Source: Ensifer oleiphilus (lineage in GTDB: Bacteria; Pseudomonadota; Alphaproteobacteria; Rhizobiales; Rhizobiaceae). From it: DNA of 64,000 bases. The notes beneath the pieces are model-generated. The model was not told the DNA's origin and did no database searches. It saw nothing but the letters and a program-made list of their open reading frames with translations. The position numbers were made by a program, and so were the translations under genes. The DNA is taken from positions 296,337 to 360,336 of the forward strand of contig NZ_JABWDU010000006.1 in the NCBI RefSeq assembly GCF_013371465.1. The letters are read 5' to 3'. This document shows positions 55,220 through 64,000 of the stretch, piece after piece. Position 1 is the first letter of the stretch. Every line of letters begins with the position of its first letter.

Positions 55220-55376
55220 GCCGACCAACGCATACAAATCCTCGTTGATCATAGGCCGCGTACCCGTTGCCGTGCTCGGCAAGAATCCGGCGCGCCTGCG
55301 TTTCCGACAACCAAAAATACCGATTCACTCGTGTCAGCACCGCCTCGTGCCGCCTCCGAACCGGACCATTGTACAT
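55203..55376 (-). CDS. Possible 57-residue small protein
   Basis: A minus-strand frame beginning MYNGPVRRRHEAVLTR and containing NRYFWLSETQARRILAEHGNGY, then AAYDQRGFVCVGRP. Its composition (aromatic and basic residues, amphipathic central helix) looks protein-like and the frame ends naturally, overlapping the ATPase gene's 3' end by 17 bases. The ribosome site is weak (GAGA two bases from ATG). Not recognised; could be a real small gene or a gene remnant. Confidence 0.35.
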   Translation of the reverse strand: MYNGPVRRRHEAVLTRVNRYFWLSETQARRILAEHGNGYAAYDQRGFVCVGRPIRNN

Positions 55377-55619
55377 TTCTCAAGTAATTCAATAGTCCGC
55401 AATAGTTAATCCCAACGCCTTATCTTCTCATGCACACAAGAGTAGTGTAATTACTTGATAATACGGCGCCACCCATCAAACATGACGCGTGAAAACATCT
55501 GTAACGCTTTGGATATGCCTCACAATTTTCTCCTTAAATCAATTCCAGCTTAAGGAGATAGGCAGTCAGCGACAATTTTGAGGAACGCAACGGCGACTAC
55601 CGCCAACAGGGGGAACGGA
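55377..55619. other. Upstream region of the alkyl sulfatase gene
   Basis: About 240 bases of lower GC than the flanks, with no gene recognised. It includes AAGGAGATAG at 55553-55562 followed by only a short frame, and GGGGGAACGG just before the sulfatase ATG. No regulator gene stands next to the sulfatase. Confidence 0.4.
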
Positions 55620-57725
55620 ATGTTTCAGCTGAAATTTGCGAGTTCGGCTTCTGTCTTGGGCTCGATCATGGCACTTCTTCTGGCTGCTCCCGTCCCTGCC
55701 CAGACGGCCAATCCCCTTATCGACCCCAACGCCGCTAAGGGAGAGCATTTCCACCCGCAGGGAAAACCAGCATCGGCCGCGACACTGGAGCTTCGCAACA
55801 GCGTGAAGGCAGAGTTGCCATTCGAGGATGAGCGCGATTTCGAGGAGCACCGCCGTGGCTTCCTGAAGACGCCGCCCTTCACCAAAATCATGGCCGATGC
55901 CGGACATATCGCCTGGGACATGGAAAGCTACCAGTTCCTTTTGCAGGGCAAGGATTTCCCAAGCATTCACCCCTCGCTGCAGCGCCAGGCCATCCTCAAC
56001 ATGGGATACGGTCTTTATGAGGTCCTGCCAGACAAGATTTATCAGGTCCGTGGCTTTGATCTGACCAATATCACTTTCATCAAGGGGAATACCGGCTGGA
56101 TCGTCTTCGACCCGGCGACCACTGTGGAGCCCGCGCGCGCGGCAGTCAAATTCATCAACGACACTTTGGGCGAGCGACCCGTCACGGGCGTGGTCTATTC
56201 ACATTCGCACATCGATCACTTTGGCGGCGTGCGTGGCGTCGTCGATGAGGCCGATGTGCGGGCTGGCCGCGTGCCGATCATAGCGCCCGAGGGTTTTCTG
56301 CACGAGGCCATTTCGGAAAATGTCCTTGCCGGTAACGCCATGAGCCGCCGAAGCCGAATCCAGTATGCAACCATTCTTGCCCGGAACCCGCATGGTCATG
56401 TCGACCAGTCGATCGGCAAGAATGTCTCGGCAGGCATGCCGGGCCTCATCCCGCCCACCGTCAGCATCGACCAGCCGCTCCAGGAAATTTCAGTCGATGG
56501 CGTGAAGATGGTGTTCCAGAACACGCCCGATACGGAAGCACCTGTCGGGATGAACACGTGGTTCCCTGAATGGAAGGCCTTCTGGGCGGGCGAGAATGTC
56601 ACCGCCACCATCCACAACATCTACACGCTGCGTGGCGCACCGGTTCGCAATTCGCTGAACTGGTCCAAGGAGATCAACGCGGCAATCTACAACTTCGCCG
56701 ATATGGAAGTACTGTTCGCCTCGCACAGTTGGCCGCGGTGGGGCAATGCCCGCATCATGGAAGTGTTGCGAGCGCAACGCGATCTCTACGCCAACATGAA
56801 CAATCAGGCGCTGCATCTTGCCAATCAGGGCGTGACAATCAACCAGGTGCACAATATCTACGAAGTGCCAAAGAGCCTGCAGCGCCAATGGGCAGCCCGT
56901 AGCTATCACGGAGCGGTGAAGAACAACGTCCGCGGTATCATTAACCGCTTCCTGGGCTTCTGGGATGGCAACCCGGCCAATCTCGATCCCCTGTCGCCGG
57001 CCGACATTGCGCCGCTTTACGTTGAGCTGATGGGCGGGGCGCCACCCATTCTGGCCAAGGGGCGCGAACTGAACGCTGCCGGGCGGTACCGGGAATCCGG
57101 AGAAATCCTGTCGCGGTTGGTGTTTGCACAACCGACCAATCAGGATGCCCGCAATCTGTTGGCCGATGCCTTCGAACAGTTGGGATATCAAAACGAAAGC
57201 ACGAGCTTCCGAAACTCCTATCTCCAGTTGGCCGCCGAACTCCGCACCGGTATTGCCGCCGGCATCGCCGCAAACGCCAATAGCCCTGACGTCGTCCGAG
57301 CCATGGCGACCGAACAGTGGCTCGATTTCCTTGGCATCAGCATGGACAGCCGCAAGGCAGATGGGATGCACTGGACCATCAATCTGGTCACACCCGACAA
57401 TGGTGAAAAGTTCGTCATCGAAATGTCGAATGCGACGCTCACCAATATCAAAGGCTTCACCAAGCCGGACGCAGAACTGACCATCACACTCAACCGATCT
57501 GACCTCGATCAGTTGATGGTGGGTGCCAAGACCTTCGAACAGCTCGAGACAGAGGGTCATGCGCGGTTTGAAGGCGACCGCCGGCCGTTCGATGAACTGC
57601 GCTCCATCCTTACGGTTTTCACACCCGACTTTGAAGTGTTCCCAGCGACAGCCAATGCTAGCCCGGTTCCGACGAACGTGAAGCCGTTTCAATTCGGGTC
57701 TGATCTGATGTCCGTGGCCGAGTAG
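55620..57725 (+). CDS. Exported alkyl sulfatase (SdsA1/YjcS-type MBL-fold sulfatase)
   Basis: A 701-residue protein with an N-terminal signal peptide (SSASVLGSIMALLLAAPVPAQTA). The MBL-fold catalytic domain has the zinc motif HSHIDH with His195, His197, Asp199 and His200, and NTPDTEAPVGMNTWFPEWKAFWAGENVTATIHNIYTLRG is typical of class III alkyl sulfatases. A helical dimerisation domain and a C-terminal SCP2-like domain (from about residue 575, VTPDNGEKFVIEMSNATLTNIKGF) follow. It should hydrolyse primary or secondary alkyl sulfates such as dodecyl sulfate in the periplasm. Start ATG 55620 is chosen over an upstream TTG because it begins the signal peptide. Confidence 0.9.
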   Translation: MFQLKFASSASVLGSIMALLLAAPVPAQTANPLIDPNAAKGEHFHPQGKPASAATLELRNSVKAELPFEDERDFEEHRRGFLKTPPFTKIMADAGHIAWDMESYQFLLQGKDFPSIHPSLQRQAILNMGYGLYEVLPDKIYQVRGFDLTNITFIKGNTGWIVFDPATTVEPARAAVKFINDTLGERPVTGVVYSHSHIDHFGGVRGVVDEADVRAGRVPIIAPEGFLHEAISENVLAGNAMSRRSRIQYATILARNPHGHVDQSIGKNVSAGMPGLIPPTVSIDQPLQEISVDGVKMVFQNTPDTEAPVGMNTWFPEWKAFWAGENVTATIHNIYTLRGAPVRNSLNWSKEINAAIYNFADMEVLFASHSWPRWGNARIMEVLRAQRDLYANMNNQALHLANQGVTINQVHNIYEVPKSLQRQWAARSYHGAVKNNVRGIINRFLGFWDGNPANLDPLSPADIAPLYVELMGGAPPILAKGRELNAAGRYRESGEILSRLVFAQPTNQDARNLLADAFEQLGYQNESTSFRNSYLQLAAELRTGIAAGIAANANSPDVVRAMATEQWLDFLGISMDSRKADGMHWTINLVTPDNGEKFVIEMSNATLTNIKGFTKPDAELTITLNRSDLDQLMVGAKTFEQLETEGHARFEGDRRPFDELRSILTVFTPDFEVFPATANASPVPTNVKPFQFGSDLMSVAE

Positions 57726-58101
57726 CATGACGCAGTGATGGCCAAGGTGGCTGCATAGAGCAAGCGGTCAACGACCGCGGGGCGCGCGCGCCCGTCACAA
57801 AACCCGGGCACGCAGGAAAGCACCGACGGGCAAGAGGCGATTTGGTCTCGGCTGATCTCGCTCGATCGGTCGAGCGAGGCGAAAGAGCAAACGGCTTTGT
57901 ATTCGACACGGTGCAGCAGGGTCCAATGCTTGGATTGAAAGTGCAATTCTAGCAGACTGTTGAGCAATACAGGCTTCGTTTCGGAGGATCGGAAGCCTGG
58001 GAAAACACGGTTTTCCCAGGCTCTGGTTTTGTGCTCCCTGGCGCCTTGCGCCTGTCTGCATTGGTCAATCATAATCTGCTCAGCTTCGGTGAGGCCTAGT
58101 A
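57726..58101. other. Intergenic region between convergent sulfatase and RND genes
   Basis: About 375 bases. A 13-base-pair hairpin at 57994-58022 stands out. Frames crossing it on the minus strand lack ribosome sites and known motifs, and I do not call a gene. Confidence 0.5.
57994..58022 (+). terminator. Strong hairpin between convergent genes, possible terminator
   Basis: AGCCTGGGAAAAC and GTTTTCCCAGGCT form a perfect 13-base-pair stem with loop ACG. On the plus strand it is followed by CTGGTTTTG. It lies 270 bases after the sulfatase stop and 80 bases beyond the RND stop, so it may terminate either transcript, more plausibly the RND operon reading leftwards. Confidence 0.45.
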
Positions 58102-61100
58102 TCAGTGGGGGGAACCGGACGGGATCGGGTTGCCGCTGCGGGCCGCATCGGCGATCTTGTCCTCGTCGGTCACCGACGACAGCCGCTTCAGCCAACGGCC
58201 GAGGCGCACGCTGACATCATCCATCACCGTGAACATCACCGGCACGAAGACGAGGCTCAGCATCGTCGATGTGATCAATCCGCCGATGACGGCAATCGCC
58301 ATCGGCGCGCGGAAGGCAGCGTCGGCACCAACACCGATCGCGGCCGGCACCATGCCGGCGACCATGGCGATCGTCGTCATGATGATCGGACGCGCACGAG
58401 TGGTGCCCGCCGTCATCAAGGCGGCTCGCCGGTCCGCCCCTTCGTTGCGGCAGACGATCGCATGATCAACCAGCAGGATCGAGTTCTTGCAGACGATGCC
58501 CATCAACATCAGGATGCCGATCGTTGAAGACAGATCGAGCGCTGCGCCAAAGAGGATGAGCGCCAGTGCCGCCCCGCCGATCGACAACGGCAGGGCGATC
58601 AGGATGGTCACCGGCTGCAGAAAGTCCTTGAACAGGAGGACGAGAACCGCCGCGACCATCAGGATGCCGGCAAGCAAGGCGAGCGCGAAGTTGCGGAACA
58701 TTTCCGACATGTATTCGGCTTCGCCGTAGTTCGCCTGCGACACGCCCGCCGGCATCTTGGTCATCGCCGGCAGGGCCGAAACCGCCTCGAACGCTGTGCC
58801 AAGCGTGATGCCATTGAGATTGGCCTCGACCGCCATCAGGCGCTTGCGGTTGAGGCGCTCGACACTGCCTTCCTCCGCGCCGAAGGAAATGTCGGCCACC
58901 GACGTGAGCGGGACCAGCTTGCCGGAATTGGTACCCACGCGCAGGTTTCGCAAGGTGTCGAAGTCCGCCCGCGCAGTCTCGTCGAGCATGACGCGGATCG
59001 GCACCTGCCGGTTGCCGAGATTGAACCGAGCCGAATTGCTTTCGCTGTCGCCCATGGTGGCGATACGTGCCACCGTGCCGATCGACGTCACCGAGACGCC
59101 GAGACGGGCAGCCTCGTCGAGACGCGGCTTCACCAGCAATTCCGGCGACAGCAGCGGCTCGGTCGACTGCACGTTGACGAGACCGGGCATCGCCCGCATC
59201 TCGTTTTCGAGCTGGCGCACCGCCTGGGTCAGCGCCTCCGCGTCGTCGCTGGTCAGATAGATCGACAGATCCTTCGCCCCCTGCTCGGACGCAAAGGTCG
59301 CCTGGATGTCCGGCGTTTCGGCGAGCAATGGACGCAGGGACAGTTCGAATGATTTGCGGTCGAGTTCGCGCTCCTTGCGCGGGCGAAGCTTGATCAGGAG
59401 GTCGACCTTATTGAGATTGTCGGCGGTCGCAAGCACGCTATCGACCTCCGGACTCTGCCTGATCTTGCGCGTCAGTTCATCCGAGAAGCGGGCCGTCTCC
59501 TCGAGACGCGTGCCCGGCGGCAACGTCACCTTCAAGGTCGAGAGATTGCTGTCGCTCGTCGGCAGGAAGCCGGTCGGCAACATCGTCAGAAGCGCGATCG
59601 AGCCGACGAAGATCAGGGCGACGATGGAAAGCGCCGTCTTGCGGTGATCGAGCGTCCAGCCGAGCACCCGGACATAGCCATCGCCGATGCGAGACCGCTT
59701 GACCTCATGTCCATGTCCCGCTTTTGGGCGAAGCAGATAGGCAGCCATCAATGGCGTCAGCAAACGAGCGACCGCCAACGAGAACAGCACGGCGATGGCG
59801 ACCGTCAGACCGAATTGCTTGAAGTATTGTCCGACCGCGCCGCCGATGAAGCTGACGGGCGCGAACACCGCCACGATCGTCAGCGTCGTCGCAACGATCG
59901 CCAGGCCAATCGCATCGGCAGCATCGATCGCGGCGAGAAACGGCCGTTTACCCATGTCCACGTGCCGCTCGATGTTTTCGATTTCGACGATGGCGTCATC
60001 GACCAGAATGCCGATGACAAGCGTCAACGCCAGGAGGCTGATGCTGTTCAAGGTGAAACCGAGAAGATCCATGACCATGAAGGTCGGCAGGATCGACAGC
60101 GGCATGGCGAGCGCCGAGATCAACGTTGCCCGCCAGTTGCGCAGGAACGCGAACACGACCACCACCGTCAGCGCTGCCCCTTCCAGGAGCGCAGTCACCG
60201 CCGCATCGTAGCTTTCCTTGGTGTATTCGACCAGCGAGATCAGTTCCTTGATCTCGATGCCGGGTGTGCGCGCCTGGATTTCGGCCAGACGCGCGGCCAC
60301 GCGATCGGCAACGACAGTATCGCTCGCGCCCTTGCTGCGCGACACCGAGAAGCTGACGACCGGCTCGCCGTCGAGCCGGGCGAAATTGCGCGGTTCGGAG
60401 GACGTGTCCTCGATCTTTGCCACGTCCGAGAGCTGGACCCAGCGGCCGCCCGAAATCGGGATCGACAGGCGCGAAAGTTCCTCGACCGAGGTGGCGCTGC
60501 CGATCGTGCGGATCGATTGCTCCCGCCCGCCGATCTCGCCACGCCCGCTCGGCACATTGGTATTGAGTTCGCGCATCGCCGTGTTGACCTGATCGGCAGT
60601 GACGCCCAATGCCAGCAGCCGCTCCGGATCGAGCGAGACGCGAACCTCGCGGTTGACGCCGCCGAGACGTTGAACCTTCTGCACGCCCGGAAGCGTCAGA
60701 AGCTCGCTGTTCAAGGTGTCGTCGACAAACCACGACAGCTCGACGGCGGACATGTCGGGCGCGCGCACGGTGTAGTAGATGATGGCGCTGCCATCGACAT
60801 CGACACGTGACACCACCGGCTCCTGGATCGACTGCGGCAGATCGGAACGGATCTGGGCCACCGCCTCGCGCACGTCGTTGGCAGCGCGATCCGGGTCTGT
60901 GCCGATCTTGAACTCGACCGTCGTCGTCGAGATGCCGTTGGCGACCGTCGAGCGAATGTGATTGACGGCGACCAGGCCGGCTGCAACCCCTTCGACGCGC
61001 CTTGTCACCTGCGTTTCCATTTCCGCAGGCTGGGCGCTCGGTTGAGTGATCGTCACGGTCACAACGGGAAACGAGACGCTCGGATTGGCGTTGACCGGCA

Positions 61101-61200
61101 GGCGCAGGAACGAGGCGATGCCGACCAACGTCAGGACGACGAACAGGACGATGGTCGGAACGGGCTTGCGGATTGCCCAGGCTGAGATATTGCTGGTCAT
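58102..61200 (-). CDS. RND efflux transporter, AcrB/MexB (HAE1-like) family
   Basis: A 1032-residue inner-membrane pump. Helix 1 is PVPTIVLFVVLTLVGIASFLRLPV, and the periplasmic porter domains and helices 2-6 repeat in the second half. The proton-relay aspartates of helix 4 are probably the adjacent acidic residues in VIGILVDDAIVEIENIERH (near 405). It exports lipophilic drugs or detergents using proton influx. It overlaps the 3' end of the membrane fusion protein gene by four bases (ATGA). No outer-membrane TolC partner is in the window. Confidence 0.93.
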   Translation of the reverse strand: MTSNISAWAIRKPVPTIVLFVVLTLVGIASFLRLPVNANPSVSFPVVTVTITQPSAQPAEMETQVTRRVEGVAAGLVAVNHIRSTVANGISTTTVEFKIGTDPDRAANDVREAVAQIRSDLPQSIQEPVVSRVDVDGSAIIYYTVRAPDMSAVELSWFVDDTLNSELLTLPGVQKVQRLGGVNREVRVSLDPERLLALGVTADQVNTAMRELNTNVPSGRGEIGGREQSIRTIGSATSVEELSRLSIPISGGRWVQLSDVAKIEDTSSEPRNFARLDGEPVVSFSVSRSKGASDTVVADRVAARLAEIQARTPGIEIKELISLVEYTKESYDAAVTALLEGAALTVVVVFAFLRNWRATLISALAMPLSILPTFMVMDLLGFTLNSISLLALTLVIGILVDDAIVEIENIERHVDMGKRPFLAAIDAADAIGLAIVATTLTIVAVFAPVSFIGGAVGQYFKQFGLTVAIAVLFSLAVARLLTPLMAAYLLRPKAGHGHEVKRSRIGDGYVRVLGWTLDHRKTALSIVALIFVGSIALLTMLPTGFLPTSDSNLSTLKVTLPPGTRLEETARFSDELTRKIRQSPEVDSVLATADNLNKVDLLIKLRPRKERELDRKSFELSLRPLLAETPDIQATFASEQGAKDLSIYLTSDDAEALTQAVRQLENEMRAMPGLVNVQSTEPLLSPELLVKPRLDEAARLGVSVTSIGTVARIATMGDSESNSARFNLGNRQVPIRVMLDETARADFDTLRNLRVGTNSGKLVPLTSVADISFGAEEGSVERLNRKRLMAVEANLNGITLGTAFEAVSALPAMTKMPAGVSQANYGEAEYMSEMFRNFALALLAGILMVAAVLVLLFKDFLQPVTILIALPLSIGGAALALILFGAALDLSSTIGILMLMGIVCKNSILLVDHAIVCRNEGADRRAALMTAGTTRARPIIMTTIAMVAGMVPAAIGVGADAAFRAPMAIAVIGGLITSTMLSLVFVPVMFTVMDDVSVRLGRWLKRLSSVTDEDKIADAARSGNPIPSGSPH

Positions 61201-62357
61201 TTCTGCACGCCTGTCTGAGCGGGAACAACGTCCGTGGTGGCGACGGCCTCGCCCTCGCGGAGAGAAGCGCCGGCCTTGGCAACAACGCGCTCGCCGGTGT
61301 CCAGACCCGATAGGATCTCGACCTTGCCGTTCTGGCGCATTCCAGCCTTGACGGTCTTACGCTTGACCTTCCCGCCCTCGACGATGAACACCGAGGGCAT
61401 GCCGTCCGGGGCGCCGTAAAGCAGCGCAGAATCGTCGACCATGATCGCCGCGCGTTCGGCCACGACGATTTCCGCACGCCCGAACGTTCCGGCATAGGGT
61501 GGCTTGTCGGTCTTCAGCGTTATCTTGGCGGTGCCGAGCCGGGTCTCGCTATCGATCTTCGGATTGATCACCCTGATATCGCCGTCGATCGCGTCCGTGC
61601 GGCCGGAGAGCTTGACCTTTACCTTCTGACCGACGGCAAGCAAGGGCAACTCGCTTTCCGGAATTTCGGCAGCAAGCTCGATCTCGCCGTCGCGGATGAG
61701 GCGCATCAGCGGCTCCGTGCCGGCAAGCGCGCCGGCGCGGGCAAGCCGCTCGGAAACGATGCCGGCTGCCGGCGCGACGATCACGGCCCGCTCGAGCTTG
61801 CGGCGTGCCTCGGCCAGGAGCGCCTGAGCCTGCGCGTCGTCGGCGCGCGCCACCTTCACCGCCTCGAGCGCAATGGCCACGGCCGAAACCCGTTCTTCGA
61901 GGAACGTTTCCGCCTTCAGATGGCGCAGTTGCCTGGCGCGATCGAGCTTCTTTTCCTCCTGCCGGACGGTCTCTTCCTGCTGGGCAACCGCCGCACTGGC
62001 GCGCGCCACCCGACCCTCCGTCTCACGCAAAAGGTTTTCCAGCATCTCGGTTTCGAGGCGGGCAAGCACCTGGCCGGCAACCACCCGATCGCCGACCTCG
62101 ACCTCGACCTTGGCGATCCGCTGCTCGGTCAATGTCGTCGCGACCGCGATTTCTTCGCGGGCGACGAAAATGCCCGCGAAGGAGCGCAGCCATTTCTGCG
62201 GCTGCCTGTCGGCCACAAGCGTTGAAACGGTGCGGCTTGCAGCCGGAGTATTGGCGCTGACCGATGCAGCCGCCTCGTTCGCACGTACCTGGCCCGCAGT
62301 GACCGCAAGCGAGAAAACGGCGACGATGGCTGCATTCAGGGTTGAGGAGCGTCTCAT
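61197..62357 (-). CDS. RND efflux periplasmic adaptor (membrane fusion protein)
   Basis: A 386-residue adaptor of the AcrA/MexA class. An N-terminal signal peptide (STLNAAIVAVFSLAVTAGQVRA) is followed by a lipoyl half (IAKVEVEVGDRVVAGQVLARLETEML), a helical hairpin (105-190), the second lipoyl half (AVIVAPAAGIVSERLARAGALAG) and the beta-barrel and membrane-proximal domains. No lipobox Cys is seen. First gene of the efflux operon and divergent from the TetR regulator. Confidence 0.92.
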   Translation of the reverse strand: MRRSSTLNAAIVAVFSLAVTAGQVRANEAAASVSANTPAASRTVSTLVADRQPQKWLRSFAGIFVAREEIAVATTLTEQRIAKVEVEVGDRVVAGQVLARLETEMLENLLRETEGRVARASAAVAQQEETVRQEEKKLDRARQLRHLKAETFLEERVSAVAIALEAVKVARADDAQAQALLAEARRKLERAVIVAPAAGIVSERLARAGALAGTEPLMRLIRDGEIELAAEIPESELPLLAVGQKVKVKLSGRTDAIDGDIRVINPKIDSETRLGTAKITLKTDKPPYAGTFGRAEIVVAERAAIMVDDSALLYGAPDGMPSVFIVEGGKVKRKTVKAGMRQNGKVEILSGLDTGERVVAKAGASLREGEAVATTDVVPAQTGVQK

Positions 62358-62641
62358 TCTGGTTGGCTTTCGCTGGCGGAACCGGACGTCGCCGCCACAG
62401 TGGCAGCAAGCACAACGTCGACGGTTCCCAATTAGGGCGTTCGGAAGAAATTATTTATTCGAGTAGTCAATCTAATAATTTCATTCGATAAACGCGTCAA
62501 GAGTAAGGCGATGACATACAATCATTGCGGGAGCATGGCGTCATCGGTCATCAGGGCACTTCTCTTGACATCGTACGCGCCCGCACCGCATACCAGATCG
62601 ATTAGTCTATTAAAGAAACTGGACCGTCGGGGAGAAGTACG

Positions 62642-63241
62642 ATGCGCAAAGTCGACCCGGAAAAACATGCGGCAAGGCGGCAAGTCATTGTCGATGCCGC
62701 CATCGCCTGTTTTGCCCGAAAAGGGTTTCACGGCACATCGACCGCGGAAATCTGTGCCGAGGCAGGGATGAGCCCTGGCAATCTCTTTCATTATTTTCCG
62801 ACCAAGCACGCCATCATTACCGCGATCGTGGAGGAAGAACGTCAAGAGACGGCGGAGTTTTTCCGCGAACTCCATGAATCGCCCGATCTCTTTGCAGCCC
62901 TGCTGGGCTTCATGGACGTTGTGCTGGGCTTGGCGGCCGATCCCGTCTATTCCAGCCTGGCGCTGGAAATCGCCGCCGAGGCCATGCGCGACGAACACAT
63001 CGGCGAACTGGTCGCAGCGAACGACGCCGAATTGCGCGCCGCTCTCTCCGCCCTGATCAAGGCAGCGTCGGGGCGCGGACAGATCGATGCGGCGATAGAT
63101 CCGGAAGCGGGCGCACGCTGGATTGCCGCGATCATCGACGGCATCTTCGGTCGGATCGCCGTCGACCCCGGCTTCAAACCGGACCAGGAGCGCCCGATGA
63201 TGCACCTGCTGCTCACCCGCTTTCTTTGTCCGAAACCCTGA
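62642..63241 (+). CDS. TetR-family regulator of the RND pump
   Basis: A 199-residue TetR protein. The HTH runs over residues 14-55 (RRQVIVDAAIACFARKGFHGTSTAEICAEAGMSPGNLFHYFPTKHAIITAI); the C-terminal helical domain binds ligand. GGGGAG lies just before the ATG. Divergent from the adaptor-pump operon over 284 bases of relatively AT-rich sequence, it is the likely local repressor. Near-palindromic AT-rich stretches such as TAGTCAATCTA (about 62463-62473) and ATTAGTCTATTAA (about 62601-62613) are candidate operators. Confidence 0.9.
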   Translation: MRKVDPEKHAARRQVIVDAAIACFARKGFHGTSTAEICAEAGMSPGNLFHYFPTKHAIITAIVEEERQETAEFFRELHESPDLFAALLGFMDVVLGLAADPVYSSLALEIAAEAMRDEHIGELVAANDAELRAALSALIKAASGRGQIDAAIDPEAGARWIAAIIDGIFGRIAVDPGFKPDQERPMMHLLLTRFLCPKP

Positions 63242-63525
63242 GCCGTTCAGCACCGCCGGATTGCGCTCAATGCCAGCACACGGCCGCTTTCCGGGTATCC
63301 CGGCAGGTGGCACGCGACGAGACAACAACCCGGTAACGGTGCGGTATCGCGCTCCCGCATAGGGCCGCCATCACTCGCATCTGACGTCATGTCGGAAAGG
63401 AAATGTGCGTAAGGAACCGCTCGCTCACAAGCGACGTGTCGGCCAGTGTCGCACCGGCAGGCACAGTTCGCGAGGAATTCACATGCAAAGAGAGATCGAT
63501 TTGAGAATCATATGGAACAGCGTAA

Positions 63526-63819
63526 ATGGATGATCCCGTCCTAAGAAACGCCTTGCGCGAGGCGCTCCTCCAGCTCGAAACTGACGGCCACATTGTGATC
63601 GTGTCGACAACACTCGGGTCAATGGTCCATGCCGTTGCCAACAAAATTGCCGACGTCGTCCCGCATACCGAACTATCCTTCCGAGAACTTTACGCAACTC
63701 GACAGCTAATTAATCAGGCCATTCATGACAATCGATTCTTCGACCGGGAAATGCCGACGCTGACAGGTTTGACTGCCGAAGAGTTTAGGATCGTTGCCGA
63801 CAAATTGCTGCGTGAATAG
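63526..63819 (+). CDS. Hypothetical 97-residue protein
   Basis: A small soluble protein (MDDPVLRNALREALLQLETDGHIVIVSTTLGSMVHAVANKIADVV...), with helix-strand-helix character and the segment FRELYATRQLINQAIHDNRFFDREMPTLTGLTAEEFRIVADKLL. No family is recognised. A GGAACAG lies before the ATG. It stands alone between the TetR gene and the tRNA at the window edge; upstream 63242-63525 shows nothing else. Confidence 0.65.
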   Translation: MDDPVLRNALREALLQLETDGHIVIVSTTLGSMVHAVANKIADVVPHTELSFRELYATRQLINQAIHDNRFFDREMPTLTGLTAEEFRIVADKLLRE

Positions 63820-63922
63820 CCGGCCGCAGAATCTGGCGTGCCTCCATATCCGCGGCCCTCACCGGATAGATAGCATTTCTGTTCCGGGCGCTTTGCTGAC
63901 TTTGTCGTTGGCATCAGAACGT

Positions 63923-63957
63923 CAAAAAGCCCGCCGACCTTTTGGGTCTGGCGGGCT
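63923..63957 (-). terminator. Terminator of the initiator tRNA gene
   Basis: AGCCCGCC-GACC (63928-63939) pairs with GGTC-T-GGCGGGCT (63945-63957) around loop TTTTG. Read on the minus strand the hairpin is followed by TTTTTGACG, giving an intrinsic terminator 13 bases after the tRNA 3' end. Confidence 0.8.
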
Positions 63958-63969
63958 ATTTTTATGATT

Positions 63970-64000
63970 TGGTTGCGGGGGCAGGATTTGAACCTGCGGC
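63970..64000 (-). tRNA. tRNA-fMet (initiator), 3' part only
   Basis: The last 31 bases are the 3' end of a tRNA on the minus strand: the T arm with GGTTCAAATCC in the loop, acceptor strand CCCCGC, discriminator A and an encoded CCA. The acceptor CCCCCGCAACCA and T-arm match bacterial initiator tRNA as I remember it. The anticodon lies beyond the window edge, so the identity is likely rather than proven. Confidence 0.8.

Noticed and set aside
57689..58195. 168-residue minus-strand frame between the sulfatase and RND genes
   Set aside because: It overlaps both flanking genes antisense, has no ribosome site and no recognisable motif.
59644..60810. 388-residue plus-strand open frame opposite the RND pump gene
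   Set aside because: Same type of antisense shadow, highly polar and without family motifs.

Overview
This window is GC-rich chromosomal-type DNA from an alphaproteobacterium of the Rhizobiaceae, most probably Ensifer/Sinorhizobium. The evidence is a pha-type K+/H+ antiporter operon with a fused PhaAB subunit, an aerobic cobF-to-cobM cobalamin cluster whose gene lengths and termini match (from memory) the industrial vitamin B12 producer once called Pseudomonas denitrificans and now placed near Ensifer adhaerens, a uxs1-uxe-aps polysaccharide operon known from S. meliloti, a RirA-type iron operator, and two copies of a RIME-like rhizobial intergenic repeat. No database search was possible; names rest on recognised motifs, gene order and remembered family features.

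Layout. 1-5984: phaAB(partial)-C-D-E-F-G antiporter operon. 5987-13238: cobM, cobL, cobK, cobJ, cobI, cobH, cobG and cobF, all on the minus strand except cobK, whose 5' end overlaps that of divergent cobL. 13383-14090: ung. 14254-17344: molybdate uptake modABC behind a clear Mo-box, with a single-domain ModE encoded convergently. 17530-18861: FAD amine/amino-acid oxidoreductase. 19190-25381: branched-chain 2-oxoacid dehydrogenase (bkdAa, bkdAb, bkdB, lpdV) followed by a thiolase. 25487-26371: purU. 26536-32986: tyrosine/homogentisate catabolism (maiA, fah, an MBL-fold hydrolase, hmgA, a MarR regulator, an Lrp regulator, hpd).

33097-50900 is the accessory, cell-surface part. A minus-strand operon uxs1-uxe-apsS-apsH1-apsE should make, polymerise and trim a pentose-containing extracellular polysaccharide. 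Next to it lies a LuxR-type regulator with a degenerate receiver domain (CsgD-like architecture) in the middle of about 1 kb of AT-rich non-coding DNA. Divergent from the regulator is a plus-strand cluster that I do not recognise as a described system: a 327-residue Asp/Asn-rich repeat protein with a structured mRNA leader, a 718-residue repeat protein sharing short motifs with it, a type I secretion ABC transporter with an unusual N-terminal extension of about 245 residues, its HlyD-like adaptor, a small all-helical protein with an RxxxxH motif, and a CelD/BcsL-like GNAT acyltransferase fused to TPR repeats. The arrangement suggests a non-RTX secreted matrix or adhesin system co-regulated with the neighbouring polysaccharide.

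50937-55219: RirA-type iron/siderophore ABC uptake locus with a DUF2218 protein. 55620-57725: secreted alkyl sulfatase. 58102-63241: RND efflux pump and membrane fusion protein divergent from a TetR regulator. 63526-63819: small hypothetical gene. 63970-64000: 3' end of an initiator tRNA gene cut by the window edge. No insertion sequence, prophage or CRISPR array was seen.
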